64,000 bases of DNA, taken from contig NZ_BNBO01000049.1 in the NCBI RefSeq assembly GCF_014655955.1, positions 1 to 64,000 of the forward strand, written 5' to 3'. Of this stretch, positions 31,384 to 39,815 are shown piece by piece. A program made the translations under genes and the position numbers. The notes beneath the pieces were generated by a model, which was not told where the DNA came from, ran no database searches, and was given only the letters and a program-made list of their open reading frames with translations. Every line of letters starts with the position of its first letter. The first letter of the stretch is position 1. Origin of the DNA: Kitasatospora indigofera. GTDB lineage: Bacteria; Actinomycetota; Actinomycetes; Streptomycetales; Streptomycetaceae.

Positions 31384-32586
31384 TTGACGCAGGAAGCGCC
31401 GCACCCGCCCGGAAACTACGGCGACCACCAGCTCGGCATCTACCTGAACGGCATGTTCGCCGACCGGACCCCTGACCTGACGACCGATCTGGCCGCCCTG
31501 GAGGACCAGGCCCGCGCCGCCCTCGCGCCGGAGGCGCTCGGCTACGTGGTGCCGAGCGCGGGCAGCGGGGCCACCGCCCGGGCCAACCGGGAGGCCTTCG
31601 ACCGCTGGCGGATCGTGCCGCGGGTGCTCCGCAGCGGCGCGCGGCGCGACCTGAGCTGCGAGGTTCTCGGCACCTCGATGCCGGCGCCGCTGCTGATCGC
31701 CCCGATGGGGGTGCAGACCCTGGCCCACCCGGACGGCGAGCTGGCCACCGTGCGCGCGGCGGCCGCGCTGGGCGTGCCCTACGTCCACTCCACCCAGGCC
31801 GCGCACTCCTTCGAGCAGATCGCCGAGGCCGGCGGGGACGCCCCGCGCTGGTACCAGCTCTACTGGCCGACCGACCGCGAGGTCTGCCTGAGCTTCCTGG
31901 AGCGGGCGAAGGCCACCGGCTTCTCGACCCTGGTGCTCACCCTCGACACGCCCATGCTCGGCTGGCGGCCCGCCGACCTGAACCGCGGGTTCCTGCCCTT
32001 CCTGCGCAACGTCGGCATCGCCAACTACCTCACCGACCCGGCCTTCCTCGCCAAGCTCGACAAGCCGGTCGCGGAGGACCCGGGGGCCGCCGCGCTGCAC
32101 TGGGCGAAGATGTTCCCCAACCCCGGCCTGAGCTGGGCGGACCTGCCCTTCCTCCGGGAGCACTGGGACGGGCCGATCCTGCTCAAGGGGATCAGCGCCG
32201 CCGAGGACGCCCGGCTCGCCGCCGACCACGGGATGGACGGCGTGGTGGTGTCCAACCACGGCGGGCGGCAGGTGGACGGCGCGATCGGCGCGCTGGACGC
32301 CCTGCCCGCCGTCGCGGACGCCGTCGGCGACCGGATCGCCGTGCTCTTCGACTCCGGGGTGCGCACCGGAGCCGACACGGTCAAGGCCCTCGCGCTCGGC
32401 GCCCGGGCCGTCCTGCTCGGCCGCCCCGTGCTCTACGGGCTGGCCCTGGCCGGGCAGGAGGGCGTCGACCACGTGCTGCGCTGCCTGCTCGCCGAACTGG
32501 ACCTCACCCTCGCGCTGTCCGGGTACGTCAGTCACCGCGGGCTGAGCCGGGAGTCGCTGGCCTGCGCCCAGCGGTCGGCCCCCTAG
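31384..32586 (+). CDS. Lactate 2-monooxygenase / alpha-hydroxy-acid oxidase
   Basis: This 400-residue FMN enzyme probably oxidises L-lactate or another 2-hydroxy acid. TTG 31384 follows GGGAGA. The TIM-barrel contains LIAPMGVQTLAHPDGELATVRAAA, RWYQLYWPTDREV, ILLKGISAAEDA and VVVSNHGGRQVDGA, with the catalytic His in SNHGGRQ and downstream FDSGVRTGAD and RAVLLGRPVLYGLA. The insertion between YWPTD and LLKG (FLPFLRNVGIANYLTDPAF) is the type seen in lactate 2-monooxygenase. It is transcribed alone and followed by two strong hairpins. Confidence 0.87.
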   Translation: MTQEAPHPPGNYGDHQLGIYLNGMFADRTPDLTTDLAALEDQARAALAPEALGYVVPSAGSGATARANREAFDRWRIVPRVLRSGARRDLSCEVLGTSMPAPLLIAPMGVQTLAHPDGELATVRAAAALGVPYVHSTQAAHSFEQIAEAGGDAPRWYQLYWPTDREVCLSFLERAKATGFSTLVLTLDTPMLGWRPADLNRGFLPFLRNVGIANYLTDPAFLAKLDKPVAEDPGAAALHWAKMFPNPGLSWADLPFLREHWDGPILLKGISAAEDARLAADHGMDGVVVSNHGGRQVDGAIGALDALPAVADAVGDRIAVLFDSGVRTGADTVKALALGARAVLLGRPVLYGLALAGQEGVDHVLRCLLAELDLTLALSGYVSHRGLSRESLACAQRSAP

Positions 32587-32650
32587 GCCAGGCCCCGACG
32601 GCGGGCCCCTACGCCAGGCCCCGAGGCCTCGCCCCGGGGCCAGGTCCCGA

Positions 32651-32687
32651 GCCGGTGGCCCGGACCTCGACGGTCCGGGCCACCGGC
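32651..32687. terminator. Hairpin terminator 1 between convergent genes
   Basis: A perfect 16-bp stem (32651-32666 with 32672-32687) has a 5-base loop. Confidence 0.8.
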
Positions 32688-32704
32688 CCCACGCGGGCGA
32701 TCGC

Positions 32705-32742
32705 GACCGGCCCCCGGGGAGGCCTTCCCCCGGGGGCCGGTC
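32705..32742. terminator. Hairpin terminator 2 between convergent genes
   Basis: A perfect 15-bp stem (32705-32719 with 32728-32742) has an 8-base loop and ends 5 bp before the minus-strand stop. It probably terminates the large secreted-protein gene. Confidence 0.78.
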
Positions 32743-32746
32743 CCGG

Positions 32747-35290
32747 TCACTCCCGGCCGGGCGCCGCCAGGATGCACAGCAGGGAGCAGGCCACCGCCGA
32801 GGACGGCGCGGTCGTGGTCGGGGCGGTGCCGGCGGGCGAGTTCGCGGGGACGAAGCTCGCGGTCGCGGTGTTCTTCAGCGGCAGCGCCAGCAGGAACGAG
32901 TCGCAGTGGATCCGGCGGCTGCTCCCGGCCGCCAGGGTGAAGGTCCCGGCGGCCTTGCGGCACCCGGGCGTCACGGCGTCGTTGACGGTCACCGACACCG
33001 CGTCCACCGGCCCCGCGTTGGTCACGGTGATCCGCCAGTAGGCGGTGCCGAGCAGGCTGAGCAGGCCCACCGGGCTGCTCTTGGCCCAGGGACCCGGGCC
33101 GTCCGGCCCGCAGTCGTGCGGGTGGCCGGACGCGCAGATCTCCTTCTCCACGCTCACGACCGGCCGGCAGCCGGGGCCGGGGGCGACGGCGGTGGTCACG
33201 GTGTTGGAGGTGAGGGACCCGGTCGCGTCGGTACCGGTCGCGGTGTTGGTGAGGGCCGTGGTCGCGCAGTCCGGCGTGACCGTGGTGCGGAAGCAGATCT
33301 GCGGTGCGTCGCCCTGGTACTCGACCACCAGGGCCGGGTGGTTGTCGGCGGTGAAGTCGCCGGCCGCGGTCAGCACCAGCTGCACCGTGACGGTGATCGC
33401 GGGATGGGCCGCGACGGGGACGCCCGACAGGTCGACCGTGCCGGACCCGGTGAGGGCCGGGGTCGCGACCGGGGTGCCGTCCGGGTCGGTGACGACCACG
33501 CGGGAGGCCGCCAGGTCGACATGGGAGAGGTCGATGTCCGTGAGCCGGGCCCGGGTGTACGCCTGCACGTGGCCGGAGCCGCCGTCGCAGTAGAAGTCGG
33601 CCGGCTTGAGCGTGACGGCGGCGCCGCTGTGCACGCAGGGGGAGGCGCCGGTGGCGGGGTCGAGGGAGAACAGGACGCCGGCGTCGCCGAGGCCGATCAG
33701 GCACCGGGTGGTGGCGTCGTAGGCGTAGCCGTAGTCACGGGTGCTGCCGCCGTTGACGCCGGGGTGGAGCGCGGGCACCGGGAAGCCGGCGCACGGGGCG
33801 TCGTGCGTCCAGTCGTGGCAGACCGTCGCCCCCGGTACGCCGCCGCCCCAGACGGGGAACCAGCTGCGGGTCACCCCGTCCGCGGTGACCGCCTCCGGGT
33901 TGAAGGTCAGCACACCGCCGCCCAGCGCGGCGAGGGTGGCCGGCGCGGTGCGCGCCGAGCCGTCCAGGCCGTAGCAGGTGGTGAGCAGGGCCGGGCCGCC
34001 GACGGTGGTGGTGCAGACGCCGTCGGGCCGGCCGGCGGTGTCGTAGGCGGTGTACGCGTTGTAGGTGTAGTAGCCGGCGTTCGGGCCGGCCGGGTGCGGT
34101 GAGTCCCAGCCCGCGCAGACGGCCCGGGCGGTGGTGTCGAAGCAGCCCAGCACGGGCGGGCCGGAGGCCGTGGAGCCGCCGCTCTGCGGGGAGGAGGACG
34201 CGAAGATCCTGTCCCCGACGACGGTCAGCGCGCCGAGGTAGAGGGCGGTGGGTGTGCTGGGCAGGTCGTGGTTGGGGACGACGACCGGCGCGTACGGCTG
34301 GCCGGCGCACGGGGTGCGGTGGGCCAGCGAGAGGCAGAGGACCTGCCCGGTGGTGGCGACGCCGTAGAGGCTGCCGCCGGCGGCGACCAGGCCGGCCAGG
34401 CTGTTGGTGCTGCCGGGCGAGCCGCCGGTGCTCTGCAGGGCCACGAAGCCGCAGTTGGCCCGCGCGTCGAGGTCCAGGCAGCCCACCCCCACCGCGCCCG
34501 CGGTGACGGCGGGGTAGTACAGCAGGCCCGGGCGCTCGGGGTCGAGCACGTACTGCGGTGTCAGGGGACTGCCGATGTCACCGGTGTTGCCCGCGCCCAG
34601 CGGGCCGACGGTGGTGTTCAGCGGCCGCGGCCAGGGGCCGCCGGCGCACGGCAGGCCGGTCGACAGGCTGCTGCAGACGACCTGCCGGGCGGTGGGGCCG
34701 GCGTGGTGGTAGATGTTCCACGACTCGACCTCCCCGGAGGCCGTCCGGTGGAGGATCGGGGTGAATCCGTCGCCGCCGGTGGACTGCGCGGTCGGCCGGA
34801 CGGGGGCGAGCAGCGGCGCGGAGAGGCCGGTGCCGCCGCTGCGCGCCGTGGGGTTCTGGGCCCGGACGGCGGCGGTGGCCGCGCCCGGGTCGGTGGCCGT
34901 CCAGGAGGTGCCGTCGGTGGACCAGGACGGCGTCCAGCCGGGCGGGACGTGCAGGGAGCCGGGGAGGTAGGCCTGGGCGCTCCCGGCGCCGGTGACGGGG
35001 TCGGTGACCGTGGCCGGTGCGGCGGCGTCGCCGGGGGCGGCGTTCTCGTACCGGACGGTCCAGTTGACGGTGTCCCCGTGGTCGACCGGGACGGCCCCGG
35101 GGTGGGTGACGTTCTGGACGCTCTTGACCAGCGTGGACGCCGCTGCGGCGGGCGCGCCGTCGGCGGTCGCCGCGGCGGCGCCGGGGGCGGTGTTCCCCAG
35201 GCCGAGCAGGAGGAGGGCGGCGGTGAGGGCGGCGGCCGTGACGGCGCGCAGCGGGCGGATCGGAACGGGCGGACGCGGGCTTCTCAGCAC
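32747..35290 (-). CDS. Large secreted protein with DUF11-like domains and Cys-pair repeats
   Basis: This 847-residue precursor starts at GTG 35290 after GGTGGAG. A Sec signal peptide (about 1-40, PGAAAA) leads to an N-terminal DUF11-like beta domain (about 50-130; DTVNWTVRYENA) and another near 745-830 (AYWRITVTNAGPVDAVSV). In between, about 190-560, is a repeating module in which a Cys is followed 8-10 residues later by a second Cys or PCAG: CSSLSTGLPCAG, CLDLDARANC, CLSLAHRTPCAG, CFDTTARAVCAG, CHDWTHDAPCAG. It looks like a secreted beta propeller with one disulfide per blade. No LPXTG or C-terminal membrane anchor is present, so it is released or non-covalently attached. Function unknown. 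Confidence 0.8.
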   Translation of the reverse strand: MLRSPRPPVPIRPLRAVTAAALTAALLLLGLGNTAPGAAAATADGAPAAAASTLVKSVQNVTHPGAVPVDHGDTVNWTVRYENAAPGDAAAPATVTDPVTGAGSAQAYLPGSLHVPPGWTPSWSTDGTSWTATDPGAATAAVRAQNPTARSGGTGLSAPLLAPVRPTAQSTGGDGFTPILHRTASGEVESWNIYHHAGPTARQVVCSSLSTGLPCAGGPWPRPLNTTVGPLGAGNTGDIGSPLTPQYVLDPERPGLLYYPAVTAGAVGVGCLDLDARANCGFVALQSTGGSPGSTNSLAGLVAAGGSLYGVATTGQVLCLSLAHRTPCAGQPYAPVVVPNHDLPSTPTALYLGALTVVGDRIFASSSPQSGGSTASGPPVLGCFDTTARAVCAGWDSPHPAGPNAGYYTYNAYTAYDTAGRPDGVCTTTVGGPALLTTCYGLDGSARTAPATLAALGGGVLTFNPEAVTADGVTRSWFPVWGGGVPGATVCHDWTHDAPCAGFPVPALHPGVNGGSTRDYGYAYDATTRCLIGLGDAGVLFSLDPATGASPCVHSGAAVTLKPADFYCDGGSGHVQAYTRARLTDIDLSHVDLAASRVVVTDPDGTPVATPALTGSGTVDLSGVPVAAHPAITVTVQLVLTAAGDFTADNHPALVVEYQGDAPQICFRTTVTPDCATTALTNTATGTDATGSLTSNTVTTAVAPGPGCRPVVSVEKEICASGHPHDCGPDGPGPWAKSSPVGLLSLLGTAYWRITVTNAGPVDAVSVTVNDAVTPGCRKAAGTFTLAAGSSRRIHCDSFLLALPLKNTATASFVPANSPAGTAPTTTAPSSAVACSLLCILAAPGRE

Positions 35291-35395
35291 TGGTTCTCCA
35301 CCTCAGGTCGCCAGGCGGGCTGACGGTTCGTCAACCCGCGCTTCCGATCACGCTAGGTCGTGCGGAGAGCATCACAGGGGGCATTTTTTCGTATT

Positions 35396-35410
35396 GGTCA
35401 TGTCATGACC
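35396..35410. promoter_or_regulatory. Perfect 15-bp palindrome
   Basis: GGTCATGTCATGACC has 7-bp arms around a central T, in an AT-rich stretch 106 bp upstream of the large secreted-protein gene. It is symmetric and isolated, as expected for a dimeric repressor site of GntR or similar type. The regulator is unknown. Confidence 0.5.
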
Positions 35411-35657
35411 GAAGTTGACTGAACTGTCGGGGGTCCGCTCGCGTGACGGCCGGGCGCTTCCGGCGGGCCGGCCCGGCCCGGTCGCGCGCGCTCCCGGGGT
35501 GCCGGGCCGGGTTGGCGGGCCGGAAGCGCCGCCCCATGGGCCTTGCTCCCGGCGGGCGTTCGGCCCGTTCCGGAACACAGGCTTCCGCCCGGGCGCCAGC
35601 ACGGGGCGGTAACAAGATGTTAACCGGACCAGCACAGGTTCCTCCCAGGCACGGGTT

Positions 35658-35686
35658 TTGCCTTTCGGATACCCATGCTTTACTGA
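35658..35686 (+). promoter_or_regulatory. Promoter candidate for the carbonic anhydrase operon
   Basis: TTGCCT (35658-35663) and TACTGA (35681-35686) are spaced by 17 bases, and the direct repeats at 35704-35735 lie just downstream. The remainder of 35291-35856 contains GC-rich imperfect inverted repeats but no supportable gene. Confidence 0.45.
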
Positions 35687-35703
35687 CGCTTGACGAAGCA
35701 TCA

Positions 35704-35735
35704 GGTCACCGGCAGGTCACCGACGGTCATCGGCG
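35704..35735 (+). promoter_or_regulatory. PHO-box-like direct repeats
   Basis: Three units of the form GGTCAYCGRC(G/A) start at 35704, 35715 and 35725. Direct repeats of about 11 bp resembling GKTCAYYYRSG are the known PhoP binding pattern in Streptomyces, and GTCAC-N6-GTCAC also fits the related AfsQ1 box. They lie downstream of the candidate promoter, a position suited to repression. Confidence 0.45.
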
Positions 35736-35856
35736 CGCGGCCCTGCCGCGCCCGGCGGCCGGTCAGGGGCCCGGGGCCGGTGCCGACGACCACTGCCCCG
35801 ATCCGACCGCCCGCCCCCGCCGTCCACGGCGAGGAGGCAGAAGGAGGCACCCCCTC

Positions 35857-36459
35857 ATGGAACCGCTGATCGACCGCGCCCGGGCCTTCCCGCAGCGCGC
35901 CGGCCGGTCCGGCCGCGAGCTCGACGGCCTCGCCACCGGCCAGTCGCCGCAAGCGCTCTTCATCACCTGCTCGGACTCCCGGGTGGTGCCGGCCCTGATC
36001 ACCGGGGCCGACCCCGGCGACCTGTTCGAACTGCGCACCGCCGGCAACATCGTCCCGCCGTACCGCGCCGACGCCGCCGCCGGCGAGACCGCCACCATCG
36101 AGTACGCCGTCGAAGCCCTCGGTGTGCGGGACGTCGTGGTGTGCGGCCACTCGCACTGCGGGGCGGTCGGCGCGGTGGTCCGCGGCGACGATCTCAGCGT
36201 GACGCCCGCCGTCCGGTCCTGGCTGCGCAACGCCGACCGCGGCGTGCTGCTGGCCGACGGGACGGACGTCTTCGACCCGACCGTGGCCGGTCCGGTGCAA
36301 CGCCACGTCCTCGCCCAGCTGGACCAGTTGCGCGGCTATCCGGGCATCGCCCGGAGGCTGCTCGACGGCCGGGTCCGGCTGCACGGCTGGTTCTACGAGG
36401 TCCACACCGGGCTGGTGCTCGCGCACCGGGCCGACTCCGGGCACTTCCTCCCGCTGTGA
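35857..36459 (+). CDS. Beta-class carbonic anhydrase
   Basis: This 200-residue zinc enzyme interconverts CO2 and bicarbonate. ATG 35857 follows AAGGAGG. Zinc ligands are visible as CSDSR (Cys and Asp/Arg dyad) and GHSHCGAV (His and Cys). The C-terminal HGWFYEVHTGLVL is typical of the beta class. It is followed 43 bp later by a SulP transporter gene, a pairing known for bicarbonate uptake and use in bacteria. Control by phosphate-type direct repeats upstream is possible. Confidence 0.93.
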   Translation: MEPLIDRARAFPQRAGRSGRELDGLATGQSPQALFITCSDSRVVPALITGADPGDLFELRTAGNIVPPYRADAAAGETATIEYAVEALGVRDVVVCGHSHCGAVGAVVRGDDLSVTPAVRSWLRNADRGVLLADGTDVFDPTVAGPVQRHVLAQLDQLRGYPGIARRLLDGRVRLHGWFYEVHTGLVLAHRADSGHFLPL

Positions 36460-36502
36460 CCCGGCCCCTGCCCTCCGTCCACTCCGTCGAACCGAGGACC
36501 TG

Positions 36503-38008
36503 ATGATCCGTCGTCCCGCCCTCCGGCCCCCCGTCGGCCGCTCGTCCGGCGCGGACCGGCTCGCCCGCCTGCGAGCCGATCTCCCCGCCTCGCTCGTCGT
36601 CTTCCTGGTCGCGCTGCCGCTCTGCGTCGGGGTCGCCGTCGCCTCCGGCGTCCCGGCCGAACTCGGCCTGCTCACCGGCATCGTCGGCGGGCTGCTCACC
36701 GGGCTGCTGCCGGGCAGCAGCCTCCAGGTGTCCGGACCGGCCGCGGGGCTCACCGTCCTGGTGTTCGCCGCCGTGCAGGAGCACGGGCTCGCCACCCTCG
36801 GCGTGATCACCGCCGCCGCCGGGCTGCTCCAGGTCGCCATGGGCGCCCTGCGGCTCGGGCGGCTGTTCCGCGCGATCTCGGTCTCGGTCGTCCAGGGCAT
36901 GCTGGCGGGGATCGGCCTGGTGCTGATCTCCGGCCAGCTCTACGCCCTGGCCGACGCCGAGGCACCCGGCAGCGGACTCGGCAAGCTCGCCGGCTTACCC
37001 GGCCTGCTCGCCTCCACCGCGGCCTCGCCGCGGGCGCTCACGGCCGGCGCGATCGGCATCGGCACCGTCGCCGTCCTGGTGCTCTGGCCCAGACTGCCCG
37101 CCCGGGTCCGGGTCGTCCCCGCGCCGCTGGCCGCCGTCGCCGCGGCCACCGCCGTCACCGCGCTGCTCGACCTCTCCGTCGGCAAGGTCCAGGTCGCCGG
37201 CCTGGCCGGGGTGGTCGACCTGCCCGGCGGCGCGGACCTCGCGGCGCTCGGCGAGGGCGCCGTCCTCGGCACGGTGCTCGCCTTCGCCCTGATCGCGTCC
37301 GCCGAGAGCCTGTTCAGCGCCGCGGCGGTGGACCGCCTGCACGACGGCCCGCGCACGCACTACGACCGGGAGCTGATGGCCCAGGGCGTCGGCAACACCG
37401 TCTGCGGCGTGCTCGGGGCGCTCCCGATGACCGCCGTCATCGTGCGCAGCGCGGCCAACGTCCAGGCCGGGGCGCGGACCAAGGCCTCCCGGGTGCTGCA
37501 CGGCCTCTGGCTGCTGCTGTTCGCCGCGTTCTTCCCCGCCGCCCTCTCGGTCATCCCGCTCGCCGCGCTGGCCGGCGTCCTGGTGCACGCCGGGGCCAAG
37601 CTGGTGCCGGCCAAGGCGCTCGTCCCGCTGTGGCGGGAGCACCGCGGGGAGGCCCTGATCCTGGTGGTCACGGCGGTCGCCGTGGTGGTGACCAACCTCT
37701 TCGAGGGCGTGCTGCTCGGCCTGCTGCTCTCGGTGCTGAAGAGCGCCTGGGACACCTCGCACCTCCAGGTGGACGTCGACGAGCGCGCGGACGGGGTCCG
37801 GGTGACGCTGGCCGGCAACGCCACCTTCCTGCGGCTGCCCCGGCTCCTGGACGCGCTGGAGCAACTGCCCACCGGCCGGATCGTCCAGCTGGACCTGACC
37901 GGCCTGCGCCATCTCGACCACGCCTGCCGGAGCGCCCTGGAGACCTGGGAGGAACGCCACAACCGGGTGGGGGAGGCGGTCGTCGTCCGGGTTCCGGCCG
38001 GGGTCTGA
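36503..38008 (+). CDS. SulP-family anion transporter with STAS domain
   Basis: This 501-residue membrane transporter has about 10-12 hydrophobic segments. It carries the family motif LPASLVVFLVALPLCVGVAVASG near the start and SSLQVSGPAAGLT, then a C-terminal cytoplasmic STAS domain (about 425-500; GRIVQLDLTGLRHLDHA). Adjacent to a carbonic anhydrase, bicarbonate is the likeliest substrate, with sulfate the alternative. Codon 165 is TTA (36995-36997), which is rare in this genome type and makes full translation dependent on the bldA leucyl-tRNA. ATG 36503 follows GAGGA. Confidence 0.9.
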   Translation: MIRRPALRPPVGRSSGADRLARLRADLPASLVVFLVALPLCVGVAVASGVPAELGLLTGIVGGLLTGLLPGSSLQVSGPAAGLTVLVFAAVQEHGLATLGVITAAAGLLQVAMGALRLGRLFRAISVSVVQGMLAGIGLVLISGQLYALADAEAPGSGLGKLAGLPGLLASTAASPRALTAGAIGIGTVAVLVLWPRLPARVRVVPAPLAAVAAATAVTALLDLSVGKVQVAGLAGVVDLPGGADLAALGEGAVLGTVLAFALIASAESLFSAAAVDRLHDGPRTHYDRELMAQGVGNTVCGVLGALPMTAVIVRSAANVQAGARTKASRVLHGLWLLLFAAFFPAALSVIPLAALAGVLVHAGAKLVPAKALVPLWREHRGEALILVVTAVAVVVTNLFEGVLLGLLLSVLKSAWDTSHLQVDVDERADGVRVTLAGNATFLRLPRLLDALEQLPTGRIVQLDLTGLRHLDHACRSALETWEERHNRVGEAVVVRVPAGV

Positions 38009-38087
38009 CGGCGGCCGGCCGCCGGGTCGGACCATGATCCGCGGCGCGGCGCCCGTCGACGGCGGGTGCCGGGCCGTCCCCCTTTTT

Positions 38088-38119
38088 GTCCCGCCGGGAC
38101 TCATGTCCCAGTGGGACAT
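38088..38119. promoter_or_regulatory. TetR-type operators
   Basis: ATGTCCCAGTGGGACAT (38103-38119) is a perfect 17-bp palindrome 22 bp before the regulator start, and GTCCCGCCGGGAC (38088-38100) is a second dyad with the same half-site. The paired sites suggest cooperative autoregulation by the adjacent TetR-type protein. Confidence 0.7.
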
Positions 38120-38141
38120 TTCCGGGTGTACGGTGGACGGC

Positions 38142-38825
38142 GTGAGCATCGAGAAGGCAGCAGACCCCGAGCGGTCCGGGGCGACGGAGCAGGCACCCGC
38201 CGGACGGCGCGCCCGCAAGGCGCTCCGGACCAGGGAGTCGCTGGCCGCCGCCGCGCTCCGGCTGGTGCTGGAACGGGGCCTGGCGGCGGTGTCCGTCGAG
38301 GACGTCACCGACCTGGCCGACGTCTCCCGGCGCACCTTCAGCCGGTACTTCCCGTCCCGCGAGGACGCCGTGCTGGACTGCCTGCGGGCCGACTTCGCCC
38401 GGATCAACGCGGCGCTGGCCGCCCGCCCGGCCGACGAGAGCCCGCTGACCGCCTACCGGGCGGCGCTGCGGGTCTGGCTGACGGACGAGCACGATCCCGC
38501 CTGGCACCGGCGCCCGGGCGTGCGCGAGCTGTTCGGGCTGATCGCCGAGGAGCCGACGCTGACCGCCGCCTACCGGCGGATCTGCGTCGACGAGGAGGAG
38601 ACCTCCGTCCGGATCGCCGCCGGCCGGCTGGGCCTGGACGCCGGGCGCGACCTGCGCCCCGCCGTCGCCGTCGGCCTCGGCGTGGCCGCCCTCCAGGCCG
38701 CCTCCCGCGCGTGGGTCCGGCACCCCGGGACCGGCCCGGCCGGCGCCCCCGGCCTGCCGGAACTCGTCGAGGAGGCCTTCGCCCTGCTCGCCGCCGAGCC
38801 GCCACCGGACGGCCCGGACGTGTGA
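38142..38825 (+). CDS. TetR-family regulator
   Basis: This 227-residue repressor starts at GTG 38142, placed just after a perfect palindrome; the frame is open upstream but would run through that operator. The N-terminal helix-turn-helix (about 25-70) shows LRTRESLAAAALRLVLERG and VSVEDVTDLADVSRRTFSRYF. The C-terminal domain resembles the MftR-like TetR group (HPG...ELVEEAFALL). It precedes an SDR and a zinc alcohol dehydrogenase, so it probably controls an alcohol or aldehyde oxidation unit. Confidence 0.9.
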   Translation: MSIEKAADPERSGATEQAPAGRRARKALRTRESLAAAALRLVLERGLAAVSVEDVTDLADVSRRTFSRYFPSREDAVLDCLRADFARINAALAARPADESPLTAYRAALRVWLTDEHDPAWHRRPGVRELFGLIAEEPTLTAAYRRICVDEEETSVRIAAGRLGLDAGRDLRPAVAVGLGVAALQAASRAWVRHPGTGPAGAPGLPELVEEAFALLAAEPPPDGPDV

Positions 38826-38917
38826 CCCCGCGCGCCCGGACGCCTGACCCCACGCGCCCGAAGCGTGACCCCGCGCGCCCACCCCCGCGCGCACCCGCAA
38901 GGAAAGGACGTACCGCC

Positions 38918-39697
38918 ATGACCGCGACCGCGGACATCACCGACTACACCCGGGAGTTCACCGGACGGGTGGCCCTGATCACCGGCGGGGCCTCCGGCAT
39001 CGGCCTGGCCGTGGCCCGCCGGCTGGCGGCCGGCGGCGCCGCCGTCGCGGTCGCCGACCACGACCTCGAAGGCGCCCGCAAGGCCGCCGCCGGCCTCGCC
39101 GCCGACGGCGCCCGCACCCTGGCCGTCGAGGTGGACGTCACCGACCCCGAGTCGGTGCGCACGGCCGTCCGGGCGACCGTCGACGGCCTCGGCGCCCTGC
39201 ACCTGGCCGTCAACAACGCCGGCATCGCCGGCCCGTCCGCCCCCACCGGGGACTACCAGCCCGCGGACTGGCGCCGGGTACTGGCCACCAACCTCGACGG
39301 GGTCTTCTACTCGCTGCACCACGAGCTGCCCGCCATCCTGGCCTCCGGCGGCGGCGCGGTGGTCAACATGGCCTCCATCCTCGGCACCAACGGCTTCGCC
39401 GGCTCGCCCGCCTACGCGGCCGCCAAGCACGGCGTGGTCGGCCTCACCAAGACCGCCGCGCTCGAATACGCCGCGCGCGGCGTGCGGATCAACGCCGTCG
39501 GCCCGGGGTTCATCGACACCCCGCTGCTGCGCGACGCCGACCCCGCGGCCCGGGACGCCCTGGTCGCGCTGCACCCGGCCGGCCGGCTCGGCCGGGCCGA
39601 GGAGGTGGCCGAGCTGACCGCCTTCCTGCTCTCGGACCGGGCCTCCTTCGTCCACGGCAGCTACCACCTGGTGGACGGCGCCTACGCGGCCCGCTGA
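38918..39697 (+). CDS. Short-chain dehydrogenase/reductase
   Basis: This 259-residue NAD(P)-dependent oxidoreductase starts at ATG 38918 after AAGGAAAGG. It carries the cofactor motif TGGASGIG, NNAG, catalytic Ser in VNMASILG, and YAAAK with the Tyr and Lys of the active site. VDVTDPES after the second strand, with Asp at the adenine pocket (VADHD), favours NAD over NADP. The substrate is an alcohol or ketone. Its position between a TetR gene and an alcohol dehydrogenase suggests consecutive oxidations in one small pathway. Confidence 0.9.
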   Translation: MTATADITDYTREFTGRVALITGGASGIGLAVARRLAAGGAAVAVADHDLEGARKAAAGLAADGARTLAVEVDVTDPESVRTAVRATVDGLGALHLAVNNAGIAGPSAPTGDYQPADWRRVLATNLDGVFYSLHHELPAILASGGGAVVNMASILGTNGFAGSPAYAAAKHGVVGLTKTAALEYAARGVRINAVGPGFIDTPLLRDADPAARDALVALHPAGRLGRAEEVAELTAFLLSDRASFVHGSYHLVDGAYAAR

Positions 39698-39741
39698 CCG
39701 CCGACCCCCTGACCGCCCGCCCGTGGACGGACGGACGTCAC

Positions 39742-39769
39742 GGGCGGGGGCGGGGGCGGGGGCGGGGGG
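39742..39769 (+). promoter_or_regulatory. G-quadruplex-forming run
   Basis: Five G-runs of 3-6 bases separated by single C bases lie on the coding strand within the probable 5' leader of the alcohol dehydrogenase gene, 47-74 bp before its start. Such a run could fold in RNA or single-stranded DNA and affect expression, or may simply be a GC-slippage product. Confidence 0.5.
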
Positions 39770-39815
39770 AGAGACCCGGGGGGCCGGGGGCCGCACCGCA
39801 GAGGAGAAACGCATC

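Noticed and set aside
30979..32535. 518-residue minus-strand open frame over the lactate monooxygenase gene
   Set aside because: It is a shadow frame; the plus-strand enzyme carries all FMN-oxidase motifs.
35372..35701. 109-residue minus-strand open frame upstream of the secreted-protein gene
   Set aside because: It covers a promoter-like AT-rich stretch and the GC inverted repeats, has no ribosome site and no family match.
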